Origin: an uncultured Helicobacteraceae bacterium
GTDB lineage: Bacteria > Campylobacterota > Campylobacteria > Campylobacterales > Helicobacteraceae
NCBI GenBank assembly: GCA_947588965.1
Contig: CANQAN010000003.1
Location: 1 to 64,000, forward strand
Direction of reading: 5' to 3'
Length of the DNA stretch: 64,000 bases
The translations under genes and the position numbers were made by a program. Below, piece by piece: positions 1-9,121 of this stretch. Within the stretch, counting starts at the first letter, position 1; the number at the start of each line of letters is the position of its first letter. Below the pieces are notes generated by a model that made no database searches, had not been told where the DNA came from, and was given only the letters and a program-made list of their open reading frames with translations.

Positions 1-902
1 TGTGAAATGGCAAGGGAATCTTGTTCTAAGCCCTTTTGAATGTTTTGAATGTTTTGATTGATCTCTTTGGCCATGGCTGAAAACTCATCTTTAGAGCCAA
101 TTTTGCGGAGATTTATAGCTGTCGTATTGTCCTTTAAATAAGCAAAGAAAATCTTAAGATTGCCCTGTATCGTGCGCACACTAAACACGAGATTGCTATA
201 AAATGCCCAAACAAGCGGAATCAAAATCACAACAAACACAATAAATCCCGTCAAAAAAGTCTTAAACAAGGCCGCATCAATGAAGCTAACAATCTCTTTT
301 GAAATATTTCCTGTGTGTGTGCCTAGCGTATCCAAATACACGCCTGTGGAGAGCCAGATATTTTGTGTGTTTGGAATCATAGCCGCATAGGCTACTTTGT
401 TTGCCACCCCAAGCTTACCATCGGGCAAAGGTTTGCTGAAAGAAAAATACACAAACTTTGCCTCTTGCTTTTGTGTTTTTGCCGTTTCATAGAGTTCGCG
501 CACATAATACACACCCTTTGGATCTGTCGCGTCATACAGAGACTTTCCGATCAAATCCTTGCGCGTAGGGTGCGCTACGGGCGTGTATTCTTTGTAGGCG
601 AAGAAATATCCGCTCTCATCGGATTCAAAGCGGAATTTTTCGATCGCCTTTGCGATTATTGCAATCTGTGAGGACTCATCAAGTCCTTCAACAAGCTCTC
701 CTAAGGATTCCGCCACGCTATCTGTTGCGAGTTTAATTTTCTGATTCACCTCATTTGAGATGGCCGTATGGATCTCATCATTTGTATTTGCAAGAATGCC
801 CACCTTGAAATAAGCGACAATGCTAAGCATACTCGCCAAACTCACGATCATTCCTAACACGAGAGTTAAAATTTTCCATTTTAACGACAGGTATTTATAC
901 AT
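1..902 (-). CDS. Methyl-accepting chemotaxis protein, N-terminal part (cut by window edge)
   Basis: About 300 codons of a transmembrane chemoreceptor are visible; the cytoplasmic signalling hairpin lies off the left edge. The start is ATG at 902, preceded by a GGGAGGG-type ribosome site. The protein opens with a membrane helix (about residues 9-29), then a periplasmic region with single-Cache features (an ESDESGYFFAY stretch near residue 70 and a DPKGVYYV stretch near residue 105). A second membrane helix follows at about residues 205-230, then a HAMP-like segment. This is the layout of sCache_2 receptors, which often sense small organic acids. The ligand here is unknown. It lies 73 bp downstream of the antiporter gene on the same strand. 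Confidence 0.85.
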   Translation of the reverse strand, partial: MYKYLSLKWKILTLVLGMIVSLASMLSIVAYFKVGILANTNDEIHTAISNEVNQKIKLATDSVAESLGELVEGLDESSQIAIIAKAIEKFRFESDESGYFFAYKEYTPVAHPTRKDLIGKSLYDATDPKGVYYVRELYETAKTQKQEAKFVYFSFSKPLPDGKLGVANKVAYAAMIPNTQNIWLSTGVYLDTLGTHTGNISKEIVSFIDAALFKTFLTGFIVFVVILIPLVWAFYSNLVFSVRTIQGNLKIFFAYLKDNTTAINLRKIGSKDEFSAMAKEINQNIQNIQKGLEQDSLAIS

Positions 903-975
903 TTATGCACCCTCCCCCGACCTTAAAATCCAAAATCAATGGCGACCTTATAACACATTTCATCTTTAAATATCA

Positions 976-2145
976 TTAATTGCGTATGTCACTAAAGGAC
1001 TTTGAAGAATAAAGCCCCTTGATTCCAATAGTTAAGAATATACCCTCCATAAGAGCGGCTAAAATGAGCGCATAGTACTCTTCTGTGCTGATGGCATCAA
1101 ATTGGATTCCAAGCTGTGCAGTGGTGACAAGAAAGGTGAGAGGCATACAATGACTCAATGCAAAAAGCGTTGTTTTTTTGGTACTCCTAAAATACCCTCT
1201 ATATGTGATAAATGCCGCAAAAAAGCGCAATGCAATCATAGGAATAATGAGAGAAAATGCCAAATAGAGCAAACGGAAATTTTGCAAGATTAAATTCAAA
1301 TCGAGCGTTGAACCCACATAGACAAAAAACAAAGGCACAAAAAACCCGAATCCAAATTCATTGAGCTTTTCTGTCAATCCCCTTTGATGATGAAAATAAG
1401 TCGCAAGAATCATTCCTGCTAAAAACGCCCCAAGCACACTTTCAAGCCCCAAAAAATGCGTGATTCCAATGAAAACCAAAAACAACATCGCGCTAAATCG
1501 TATGTCTTGATGTCTGTTAGAGACCTTTGGAATCAAAAAGAATTTCAGAGCAGGAAACCACCAAAACATCACATCAGCAACCTTAAAAAGCCCCACAATC
1601 ACAGTGAGAAACAAAAAGAGAACAAGCAGTGTCTCATAAAGCTCCCAAGTCAATCCATAGGAATACGCACCGTTTAAAATCACAAGCACAACAATGCTAA
1701 TCAACTCCCCCAAGATTCCAACTTGCAAGGCAAGCTGCAGCCAAGTGGTATTTTTCGGATATTCCCTTAAGAGAGCCATAATCATGCCAAGACTCATAAC
1801 AGGCAAGGCCGCGACATAAAACATTGAAAGATTCATATTTACAACATACAAAAAAGTCATTCCATAGAGGATTGCAAAATACAAAAATGCCCTCTTTAGG
1901 AATCTTGTTCCCACCTTTGTAAAAGTCTTTAAATCCACCTCCAAGCCACACAGAAACATTAAGAGCAAAAATCCGATCTTTGACACAAATTCCAATGTTC
2001 CCGAATGTGAAAAAAGTTCAAAATGAAAGGCAACAGCCCCAAGCAGAATCTCAACAGCCACAAGCGGCAGACGCGAGATTCCACTCAAAAAAGGAGCAAC
2101 CACAATCAAGATTGCAATAATGCCAAAGGTTATGATATTTTCCAT
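976..2145 (-). CDS. Cation:proton antiporter, CPA2 family (KefB/NapA-like)
   Basis: An inner-membrane protein of 389 residues made almost entirely of hydrophobic helices (12-13), with the glycine-rich FLSGISRLPLVAVEILLGA opening and a GVLGAFLAGMILA-like segment (here ESVLGAFLAGMILAT) typical of CPA2 Na+/H+ or K+/H+ exchangers. It lacks the C-terminal TrkA domain of KefB/KefC, so it resembles the short NapA type. The likely role is cation and pH homeostasis. The ion is not decidable from sequence. A minus-strand extended -10 box lies about 30 bp upstream, so the gene probably heads a unit that may include the chemoreceptor. Confidence 0.88.
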   Translation of the reverse strand: MENIITFGIIAILIVVAPFLSGISRLPLVAVEILLGAVAFHFELFSHSGTLEFVSKIGFLLLMFLCGLEVDLKTFTKVGTRFLKRAFLYFAILYGMTFLYVVNMNLSMFYVAALPVMSLGMIMALLREYPKNTTWLQLALQVGILGELISIVVLVILNGAYSYGLTWELYETLLVLFLFLTVIVGLFKVADVMFWWFPALKFFLIPKVSNRHQDIRFSAMLFLVFIGITHFLGLESVLGAFLAGMILATYFHHQRGLTEKLNEFGFGFFVPLFFVYVGSTLDLNLILQNFRLLYLAFSLIIPMIALRFFAAFITYRGYFRSTKKTTLFALSHCMPLTFLVTTAQLGIQFDAISTEEYYALILAALMEGIFLTIGIKGLYSSKSFSDIRN

Positions 2146-2173
2146 CCCAAAAACACTCCAAAATAAAGCAGAA

Positions 2174-2182
2174 AGTATAGCA
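2174..2182 (-). promoter_or_regulatory. Extended -10 promoter for the antiporter gene
   Basis: Read on the minus strand this is TGCTATACT, a TGn-extended -10 element as used by sigma-80/sigma-70 in Helicobacter. It is followed by TTTGGAG-like leader sequence and the ATG at 2145. No clear -35 is present, as is usual in this group. Confidence 0.5.
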
Positions 2183-2216
2183 TTATCTTAAAGTAATTTG
2201 CGCAACTTGTGGTAAA

Positions 2217-3581
2217 ATGCGCACGATAAAGAATATAAGGAAAGTGGAAGTGGAAGATTTTTTTGCGTCCTTTTTTAAACATTTACCGCAAAACACAGAA
2301 GAAAAACGCGCTCTTTTGAAAAAAACCTGCATTTTGCAAAAGGGATTCCACCATTTTGATTGGACAGCAAGCGGACTTGCTGCAAAATGCGTTGAAAAGC
2401 GCATTCAATCCATCTTACCCTTTTATGCTAACACACATTCAGAAGGCAATGCAAACGCGGAATTTATGAGTGCGCTCTATGAGAGTGCGCGGGAGGGATT
2501 AAAAAAACTATTCAAACTAGATTCCAATTATGCGCTCATTGCCACAGGCTTTGGCTCAAGTGCCGCAATTAAGAAATTTCAAGAGCTCATAGGAATCTAC
2601 ATTCCCCCAAAGACAAAAAAACTCCTCCACTCACAACTCTCACAAATCCCCAAAAAAGACCTTCCTCTCGTCATTATTGGACCCTTTGAACATCACAGCA
2701 ATGAATTGAGCTTCCGAGAGGGTCTCTGTGAAGTCGTGCGCATAGGACTTACACCGCAGGGATTAATGGATTTAGAGAGTTTAAAGAACGTTTTAGAGCG
2801 CAATGAGGGGCGCAAAATCATTGGTTCTTTCGCGCTTGGCTCTAATGTGAGCGGAATCCTCATTCCCTTTCAAGAAGTTTCACATTTGGTGCGCAAATTT
2901 GGCGGAATCGTCTGCTTTGATTGCGCAAGTACTTCTCCCTATTTTGACATTGATCCTAAGTTTTATGATGCGATATTTCTCTCTCCGCATAAATTGCTCG
3001 GTGGAATCGGAAGTAGCGGAATCCTTATCATTCATCGCGCCCTTATTGACAAGAGTCTGCCTCCAACCTTCTGTGGTGGGGGCGTTGTCGGCTATGTTTC
3101 AAGGAAAAGTGCGCGCTATCTTGCCCTAGATGAGAGACGCGAAGAGGCTGGAACACCCGGAATCCTAGAGTTTTTACGCGCTTATTGTGGATATGCCTTG
3201 CGCAATGAGATAGGATTGCAGTGGATTAATGAATCCAAACATGAGAATTTCAAAGCCTTTTTAGAGTTTTTAGAAAATGAACCAAGAATCAAAGCCTATG
3301 GAAACCTCGCGCACAATGCCTTAGGAATCTTTGCCTTTAATCTGCAAGGAATCTCACCCTTTGAAGTAACAAAGGAACTCTCCATGCGCTATGGAATCCT
3401 CGTGCGCGCAGGTTGCTCTTGCGCAGGACCCTATGGACATGATTTGTTAGGATTAGAAGATGACGCCCTTTTCACAGAAAAACCGGGCTGGATTCGGCTT
3501 AATATCCATTACACTCACACGAAGTCTGAAGTCCGCAAACTTTGCAACGCTCTCAAAAAAATCGCCCACCAAAATCGCTAA
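2217..3581 (+). CDS. Class V aminotransferase, NifS/cysteine desulfurase-like
   Basis: A PLP enzyme of fold type I, 454 residues. The PLP lysine is K259 in a SPHKLLGG motif, and the CFDCAST stretch upstream carries the cofactor-binding aspartate. A cysteine-containing GCSCAGPYG loop near residue 405 resembles the mobile catalytic loop of cysteine desulfurases, so sulfur mobilisation from cysteine is plausible. From memory it matches the putative NifS-like protein HP0405 of H. pylori, not the main Fe-S cluster NifS. The start is uncertain. A TGgTAAAAT promoter-like element overlaps the ATG at 2217, and AAGGA at 2237-2241 would better serve the in-frame GTG at 2250. Confidence 0.82.
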   Translation: MRTIKNIRKVEVEDFFASFFKHLPQNTEEKRALLKKTCILQKGFHHFDWTASGLAAKCVEKRIQSILPFYANTHSEGNANAEFMSALYESAREGLKKLFKLDSNYALIATGFGSSAAIKKFQELIGIYIPPKTKKLLHSQLSQIPKKDLPLVIIGPFEHHSNELSFREGLCEVVRIGLTPQGLMDLESLKNVLERNEGRKIIGSFALGSNVSGILIPFQEVSHLVRKFGGIVCFDCASTSPYFDIDPKFYDAIFLSPHKLLGGIGSSGILIIHRALIDKSLPPTFCGGGVVGYVSRKSARYLALDERREEAGTPGILEFLRAYCGYALRNEIGLQWINESKHENFKAFLEFLENEPRIKAYGNLAHNALGIFAFNLQGISPFEVTKELSMRYGILVRAGCSCAGPYGHDLLGLEDDALFTEKPGWIRLNIHYTHTKSEVRKLCNALKKIAHQNR

Positions 3582-3628
3582 AATCATACAAAACCGTTAA
3601 GAAAATTAGAAAAATCTGCAAGAATAAT

Positions 3629-3636
3629 GCTAAAAT
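3629..3636 (+). promoter_or_regulatory. Extended -10 promoter for the small-gene/priA operon
   Basis: GCTAAAAT, preceded by T at 3628, gives a TGn-extended -10 about 27 bp before the first ATG of the small coiled-coil gene. The AAGGA ribosome site lies between them at 3652-3656. Confidence 0.45.
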
Positions 3637-3662
3637 ACCCTAATTTATTTTAAGGAAACACA

Positions 3663-3896
3663 ATGGAAGAGGCAAAAAATCTCTCAAACAAGCTTTTAGA
3701 GAGCGTGGATTTGCTTGTTGAAGCATTGCAGCAGCAGCGCGATGAAAATCATTCTTTGCGTCAGCAAATCGTTCTTTTAAAGGCAGAAAACGAGGCAAAA
3801 AATGCCGAAATAAACGCTCTTTATGATGAAATTTCTTCAAAAGAGAGTGAGCTGGAGAATGTTCTTAACAAAATCCAAAATGCACTTGGTCGCTAA
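3663..3896 (+). CDS. Small coiled-coil protein, ZapB-like
   Basis: A 77-residue protein that is almost wholly coiled coil with Leu/Ile/Val at heptad positions and no hydrophobic segment. AAGGA at 3652-3656 sets the start. Size, the helix run from residue 5 to 72 and the ending NKIQNALGR resemble ZapB, the FtsZ-ring-associated coiled coil whose C-terminus has a similar LQALLGR stretch. This is resemblance by eye only. Its stop overlaps the next start (TAATG at 3894-3898), so the two are translationally coupled and probably form a complex. PriA follows. A simple unassigned coiled coil remains possible. Confidence 0.7.
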   Translation: MEEAKNLSNKLLESVDLLVEALQQQRDENHSLRQQIVLLKAENEAKNAEINALYDEISSKESELENVLNKIQNALGR

Positions 3897-4135
3897 TGGA
3901 AAACATTTTTCGCGTTTGCGTTGCAGGTCGCTACTATGACATTCCCACGCAAGAAATCTCACAATCCACACTAGAATCCCTAAAGAGCATAACCGATGAC
4001 TCAAACAACATAAACCCCCGCGATCTTCTACGCGCCTTTTTAGAATCTCGCGAGATTCAAGGATTCTTACAAGAGTCACTCATCCAAGCCACCCAAAAGA
4101 TCGAGCAGGGCATCACCCATAATTCCAAGATTTAA
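3896..4135 (+). CDS. Small conserved protein coupled to the ZapB-like gene
   Basis: A 79-residue soluble protein, start ATG overlapping the previous stop. The N-terminal half reads FRVCVAGRYYDIPTQEI, a short beta-hairpin-like piece recalling the ZapA opening (a V-x-I-x-G-R-x-Y pattern). The C-terminal half is helical and amphipathic. I do not recognise the family with confidence. Pairing with a ZapB-like neighbour makes a division-ring accessory role an attractive but unproved inference. It ends 14 bp before priA and is probably in the same operon. Confidence 0.65.
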   Translation: MENIFRVCVAGRYYDIPTQEISQSTLESLKSITDDSNNINPRDLLRAFLESREIQGFLQESLIQATQKIEQGITHNSKI

Positions 4136-4149
4136 GAGCAATAATCCCC

Positions 4150-6009
4150 TTGTATTTCTATCACATTGTCATTTTAAAACAAAACTCCCCCATTCTCACC
4201 TATTACAGCAAAACAGAATTACAAAACGGCACTCTCACAGAAGTCCCCCTTGCCTCAAAACGTATTCAAGGTGTTGTCTTGCAACCCACGCAGAAGCCAG
4301 AATTTGAATGCAAAGAAGCCCTTGCACTCGGCTTTCACTTCACAGAGACACAATGCGCACTCGCAGAATTTATCGCAAGCTATTATCACACTTCACGTTC
4401 CCTTGCTTTTAGCCTTTTTACACCCTTTCAAAGCAATTCTATAGCAGAAACACCCCCCTTAAGCTTCCCTCTCAACCCTCTCAACCCCTCACAGAAACAA
4501 GCCTTTGAATCCCTCAATCAAATGCACAACTCTTTACTCTTTGGTGACACGGGAAGCGGAAAAACAGAGATCTATATCCATTGCTTCAACAAAGTCTTGC
4601 AAGAGGGAGGCAGCGCACTCTTTTTGATGCCCGAAATCTCCCTCACTCCCCAAATGGAAAAGAGATTGTCAGCCGTCTTTGGTTCCTATGTTGCATTTTG
4701 GCACTCTAAAATCACGAAGAAAAAAAAGCAAGAAATCCTCCAAAGGCTCTACAAGGGAGAAATCAGAATCCTTGCAGGTGCGCGTTCTGCACTATTTTTG
4801 CCCATTTTGAATCTCGGTTTGATTGTCGTTGATGAAGAGCATGATGATGCCTACAAATCAAACAGCGCACCGCGCTATCACGCGCGTGATGTTGCCCTCA
4901 CTCTTGCACAAATCAAAAAGATTCCCATCATCTTAGGTTCTGCCACGCCACTAGCGACGACCTATTATCGCGCCAAAAACACAAACAGCATCGTGCGTCT
5001 CAAAGGCACACATTTTAAGACACAAAAAGAATATCAATTCAATGCAAGCACAGACCTCACAGACGCATCCATCCTAGAATCCCTCGCGCAAAATTTCCGC
5101 GATTCCAAACAAGCCATTGTGTTTTTGCCCACGCGCGCAAATTTCAAACATTTATTATGCATGGATTGTCACAAGAGTGTAGAATGCCCAAATTGTAGCA
5201 TTTCTTTAAGCTTGCACGTTAAAGATTCTAGCTTGAAATGCCATTATTGTCATTTTTCCTGCCCGATTCCCAATGTCTGTCCAGATTGTGGAGGAGATTT
5301 GCAGAGCTTACGCATGGGCACTCAAGAGTTCGCCAAGACATTACAAGAATTTCTTCCAACTTGTCAGATTGCTTGTTTTGATCGTGATTCTATCACGACA
5401 CAAAATAAACTTTCTAGCGTCCTATCGCGCTTCAATCACTATGAAATTGACATATTAGTGGGGACACAAATGCTCTCTAAAGGGCATGATTATCACAATG
5501 TCGCTCTAAGCGTTGCTTTGGGGTTAGACTATCTGCTTAAAGGAAGTGATTACCGTGCCGAAGAGCGCACCCTTTCTTTGATGTTTCAAATCGCGGGACG
5601 TAGCGGACGTAAAGAGAGTGGAAAAGTCATCATTCAAACCCTCCATCAAGATTTTTTCCAACATTATTTGGAGGATTATGCCGACTTTTTAGAAGAAGAG
5701 CTTTTAGTACGTAAAAAACTCTATCCGCCCTTTATGCGCTTGGCTCTCGTGCATTTTGCAAACAAGACAAAAGAAAAGGCACAGAATCTCATGCAAGAAG
5801 CCTTAGGGATTCTGCAAACGCACATTCAAAAAAAGCATTTAAAGGTAGAAATCGTAGGAAGCGGAGAGGCTCCGATTGAGAAAATCGCAAACAAATGGCG
5901 CTTTAGGATATTTTTGCGCGCGGCTTTTGCTAAAGATTTGCACACTTTACTGCTTACTTTGCGGAATTTTCCTTGCGAGATCGATGTTGATCCAACAGAC
6001 TTTTATTAG
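4150..6009 (+). CDS. priA: Primosomal replication restart helicase PriA
   Basis: PriA reloads the replicative helicase at stalled forks. The 619-residue protein has an N-terminal DNA-binding region, a Walker A motif GDTGSGKTE near residue 132, a DEEH Walker B box (VVDEEHDDAYK), a GSATP motif III, and a zinc-binding insert with four CxxC pairs between about residues 337 and 400. It ends with the helicase C domain (GTQMLSKGHDY, AGRSGR). The family is usually 600-730 residues, so this is a compact full-length member. The start is TTG at 4150, giving MYFYHIVIL. The next in-frame ATG would remove conserved sequence. Confidence 0.96.
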   Translation: MYFYHIVILKQNSPILTYYSKTELQNGTLTEVPLASKRIQGVVLQPTQKPEFECKEALALGFHFTETQCALAEFIASYYHTSRSLAFSLFTPFQSNSIAETPPLSFPLNPLNPSQKQAFESLNQMHNSLLFGDTGSGKTEIYIHCFNKVLQEGGSALFLMPEISLTPQMEKRLSAVFGSYVAFWHSKITKKKKQEILQRLYKGEIRILAGARSALFLPILNLGLIVVDEEHDDAYKSNSAPRYHARDVALTLAQIKKIPIILGSATPLATTYYRAKNTNSIVRLKGTHFKTQKEYQFNASTDLTDASILESLAQNFRDSKQAIVFLPTRANFKHLLCMDCHKSVECPNCSISLSLHVKDSSLKCHYCHFSCPIPNVCPDCGGDLQSLRMGTQEFAKTLQEFLPTCQIACFDRDSITTQNKLSSVLSRFNHYEIDILVGTQMLSKGHDYHNVALSVALGLDYLLKGSDYRAEERTLSLMFQIAGRSGRKESGKVIIQTLHQDFFQHYLEDYADFLEEELLVRKKLYPPFMRLALVHFANKTKEKAQNLMQEALGILQTHIQKKHLKVEIVGSGEAPIEKIANKWRFRIFLRAAFAKDLHTLLLTLRNFPCEIDVDPTDFY

Positions 6010-6770
6010 CTCTTAGGATTCCAATTAATCCCTGCCTTTTGTGCTTGCTGTCTCTGAAGTTTTTTAGGAATTTTATAGAGTTTGGAATCTTTGAGGAAAT
6101 TTGCGCCTGTTTGATGGAAAGAAAAGCGAATTCCCGCTTCTTTTACCTGCTGTTGCAAATGTAAAACCCATGCATACTCGCACACTCTTGCTTGTGCGCC
6201 CGATTCACCCCCAACACTCACTTCTGAAATCTTACAAGAATCCAAAAAGGGCACGAGATTCAAGGATTCCAAAAGGGGAGCGCAAACAATCCAACGCTCC
6301 ACTATAGGCAATTCTAAAAATACCCCTAAGCGTTCATTTGCTGTTCTTTGCGATTCCACACTGCATCCTACAATCACATTTTCATAACCCTCTGCCCAAT
6401 CCTCTGGTACACATTCTAAGAAGCGCAAAATACGTTTTGTAAAGAATATAAAAGTGCAATCCCTGCGCTCTTTTATCATTTCCCACGCATTTTTGCGCCA
6501 CAAATCCGCCTCTTGCAATAAAAAATCACTGCTAAAGCAAGTCCATATTTTCGCACCACTTGGAATCCTATAATCACCATTGCGACGTTTTTGTATGGGC
6601 AAATCAAATGCACGTGTCTTGTAAATCTCTCGTGCATTCTTTTGTGCAAGGGAGTCTATCGTATAGACAAAGCAGTTCTTGCAACCCTCACTTATGCGCA
6701 CACAGCCATGCCACGGATTCCAAGAAAACTCTAAGGATGTATCAAAAAGCGGTAATTGTGGAGAATACAA
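6006..6770 (-). CDS. DUF5131 / phage Gp37-Gp68 family three-Cys protein
   Basis: A 254-residue protein with the family opening SWNPWHGC followed by GCKNCF, so three cysteines lie in a C-x6-C-x2-C pattern near residues 23-33. The rest (FLLQEADLWR, FFTKRILRF, ERWIVCAPL, VGGESG) also fits the family. The fold is thought to be TIM-barrel-like and the function is unknown. In many genomes such genes sit beside the three-Cys-motif partner protein TcmP; no such gene is here. It starts with TTG at 6770, 14 bp after murD, and overlaps the 3' end of priA by 4 bp in convergent orientation. The phage name does not imply a prophage. Confidence 0.85.
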   Translation of the reverse strand: MYSPQLPLFDTSLEFSWNPWHGCVRISEGCKNCFVYTIDSLAQKNAREIYKTRAFDLPIQKRRNGDYRIPSGAKIWTCFSSDFLLQEADLWRKNAWEMIKERRDCTFIFFTKRILRFLECVPEDWAEGYENVIVGCSVESQRTANERLGVFLELPIVERWIVCAPLLESLNLVPFLDSCKISEVSVGGESGAQARVCEYAWVLHLQQQVKEAGIRFSFHQTGANFLKDSKLYKIPKKLQRQQAQKAGINWNPKS

Positions 6771-6784
6771 GGATTCAATTCCAC

Positions 6785-8053
6785 TTAAGATTCCAGCACA
6801 TAGGCTTTAAACTTCTCTCCTCTCTCCTTGTAAGAGCTGAACTGATCCAAACTCGCAGCCGCAGGAGAGAGCAAGGCGACAGTGGATTCCTTTTGTCTGT
6901 GCTGTAGAGTTTCTTTCATACTATTCACCGCTTTTTCTAGTGTATAACAAGCCCTGCAAGGCTTTAGAATCTCTTTTGCAAGAGCGCAGAGTTTTTCTGT
7001 ATTTTTTCCAATAGCAAAAATCTCCACATTCAAATGCGCAATCACAGAAAAGAGTGGGCTCAAATCCACTCCCTTGTCATCACCGCCCAAAATCAACAGA
7101 ATCTCTCTATCTCTGTAGCATTGTAAGGCCTGTATTGTGGCATCAAGATTCGTCCCTTTGCTGTCATCAACCCAAAGATACCCCGCGCTGTCTTTAAACT
7201 CCTCAATTTTGTGCGCACCGATTTTAAAGCGATTCAATAATTCATAATCGCGTCGCGCAAACAAAATCACACAAGCACACAGAGCCAAAACCGCATCAAG
7301 CAAAAAGGGTTCTTTGAAATGCAAACGTTTAAGGTCTAATGAAAAAATTTGCGCTAATTCTTGCGCATTGTCATAAAAAATAAGCTTAGCATGGCTCTTT
7401 TGACAGAGTGCGTGTGTGCTTAGAGCCTTTGGCAGAATCGCAATCTCTTTATCTCTAAGCAACAAAAGTGGCTTGAGCTTGTCTGTGATATAGTCCTCAA
7501 AACTCCCATGCCAGCTGATATGATCTTGCGTGATAGGGAGCAAAATGTAGAGTTTAGGTCGTGCCAACCTTGTATAATACAGCGCAAAAGAACTCGTCTC
7601 TAAAATCCAAAGGGATGCGCGAGGATTCAGCCTTGCTAGAGGTGTGCCGATATTCCCACCACTTTGTGCGCCAAATTCTGCTAGGAGATGTGTCAGCATT
7701 TGTGTTGTCGTCGTCTTACCATTTGTCCCGCTAATCCACACAGAAGGAGGCATAAGCTTAGCAAAAAAGTCATATTCACTCAAAAACTCCCAATGCGGAT
7801 TCTGTTCTACAAACTCCAATGCATTCTGCACCATCGCATTATAGGGCGGAATCCCCGGGCTTACGATAATCTGTGAAATCTCTTTAGCATCCTTTAAATC
7901 CCGCAAAACTTCGGGCAATTGTGCGCTTGGAAAGAAGCGATTGCCCATCGTGTCTTTGGATTCTTGTTTGAAACTGTCATCAAACACAAAACATGGAGAA
8001 AAATGCTCTGCAATCGCACGATTTGTCGCGCCAAAGCCCAATAACACACGCAT
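6785..8053 (-). CDS. murD: UDP-N-acetylmuramoylalanine--D-glutamate ligase
   Basis: MurD adds D-glutamate to UDP-MurNAc-L-Ala in the cytoplasmic stage of peptidoglycan synthesis. The 422-residue protein carries the Mur ligase P-loop SGTNGKTTTTQ at residues 108-118, a WILETSSFAL segment (the ETSSF substrate/Mg loop), a DDSKGTN nucleotide motif and a GGDDKG loop. The length is near the H. pylori enzyme. Start ATG at 8053 has GGGGGATTT just upstream. It follows mraY by 9 bp and is surely co-transcribed with it. Confidence 0.96.
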   Translation of the reverse strand: MRVLLGFGATNRAIAEHFSPCFVFDDSFKQESKDTMGNRFFPSAQLPEVLRDLKDAKEISQIIVSPGIPPYNAMVQNALEFVEQNPHWEFLSEYDFFAKLMPPSVWISGTNGKTTTTQMLTHLLAEFGAQSGGNIGTPLARLNPRASLWILETSSFALYYTRLARPKLYILLPITQDHISWHGSFEDYITDKLKPLLLLRDKEIAILPKALSTHALCQKSHAKLIFYDNAQELAQIFSLDLKRLHFKEPFLLDAVLALCACVILFARRDYELLNRFKIGAHKIEEFKDSAGYLWVDDSKGTNLDATIQALQCYRDREILLILGGDDKGVDLSPLFSVIAHLNVEIFAIGKNTEKLCALAKEILKPCRACYTLEKAVNSMKETLQHRQKESTVALLSPAAASLDQFSSYKERGEKFKAYVLES

Positions 8054-8062
8054 AAATCCCCC

Positions 8063-9121
8063 TTAACGCAACTTCAAACTCAAAAGCGCAATCAAATTAC
8101 TCATTAGGGCAATAATCCAAAAGCGCACAATAATTTTATTTTCACTTAAGCCCCTTTCTTCAAAGTGATGATGCAGGGGTGCCATAAGGAAAATTTTCTT
8201 TCTACGTGTCTTGTAACTGCCAATTTGCAAAATCACAGAGAGTGCCTCCATGACAAAAATAAAGCCAATAAGAAAAAGCAGAATCTCATTTTTAGAAACA
8301 ATCGCCATATAGGCGATAAATCCTCCCAAACTCAAACTTCCGCTATCTCCCATAAACACTTGCGCGGGATGGCAGTTATACCACAAAAATCCAATGAGTG
8401 AGCCAATGAGCGCAGCGGACAAAACGACCAGCTCCCCACTATCTAAGACTTTCGGATACAAGAGATAAGCACTAAGTCCCGAGTGTCCAGCGACATAGAC
8501 AAACACACTCAGAGAAGTGAGCGCATAGACCGAAGGAATCGCGGCCAAGCCATCGAGACCATCGGTGAGATTGACCGCATTGCTTGTCGCAACAAAGACG
8601 AGAGTCCAAAATAGGATTCCAACCCATCCCCAATCAAAAAGGGGATTTTTCAAAAAAGGCAAATAAAATTCTGTATTGAGTGTCGTCCAATAGAGGGCTA
8701 GAGATAAAATAAAGCTTATGAGTGTTTGCACAAAAAACTTATGTCTTGCGCAAATTCCTGCATTTTTGTTGTGCGCTATCTTAGAATAATCATCACTCAC
8801 ACCAAGCAGAGTAAAGCAACAAAGCGTAGCAATGCCTAGCAGTACATAGATATGATCAAGCCTTGCACAAAGCAAAGCCGAGAAAAGCGTGATTCCAACA
8901 AATACGATTCCACCCATTGTTGGAGTATTAACCTTGTGAAGATGGTTTTTAGGAGCAAATTCTGAAATAGGCTGATTTGCTTGCTTTTTCTGCGCCCATA
9001 AAATATAAGAGGGCATCAAAAAAATGACCAAAAAAAACGCGACAAAAAACGCAATGGCCGCGCGTACGGTGATGTATTGAAAGATGTTAATATCCAGCAA
9101 AGTGTAAAGGTAATAAAGCAT
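8063..9121 (-). CDS. mraY: Phospho-N-acetylmuramoyl-pentapeptide transferase
   Basis: MraY transfers phospho-MurNAc-pentapeptide to undecaprenyl phosphate to make lipid I at the inner membrane. The sequence shows about ten membrane helices, the DDYSK motif, [16 protein letters not shown] and the MAPLHHHFE loop, all active-site signatures. I place the start at ATG 9121 ([14 protein letters not shown]), which gives 352 residues and fits the family N-terminus. An upstream in-frame TTG at 9142 would add seven residues. It heads the mraY-murD-DUF5131 unit. Confidence 0.95.
   Translation of the reverse strand: MLYYLYTLLDINIFQYITVRAAIAFFVAFFLVIFLMPSYILWAQKKQANQPISEFAPKNHLHKVNTPTMGGIVFVGITLFSALLCARLDHIYVLLGIATLCCFTLLGVSDDYSKIAHNKNAGICARHKFFVQTLISFILSLALYWTTLNTEFYLPFLKNPLFDWGWVGILFWTLVFVATSNAVNLTDGLDGLAAIPSVYALTSLSVFVYVAGHSGLSAYLLYPKVLDSGELVVLSAALIGSLIGFLWYNCHPAQVFMGDSGSLSLGGFIAYMAIVSKNEILLFLIGFIFVMEALSVILQIGSYKTRRKKIFLMAPLHHHFEERGLSENKIIVRFWIIALMSNLIALLSLKLR

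Noticed and set aside
363-671. Plus-strand open frame of about 100 codons opposite the first chemoreceptor gene
   Set aside because: It is antisense to a clear receptor gene and has no ribosome site or recognisable domain.
6006-6770. Prophage remnant, because of the phage Gp37/Gp68 family name
   Set aside because: Neighbours are housekeeping genes and no other phage gene is present; the family is widespread in chromosomes.
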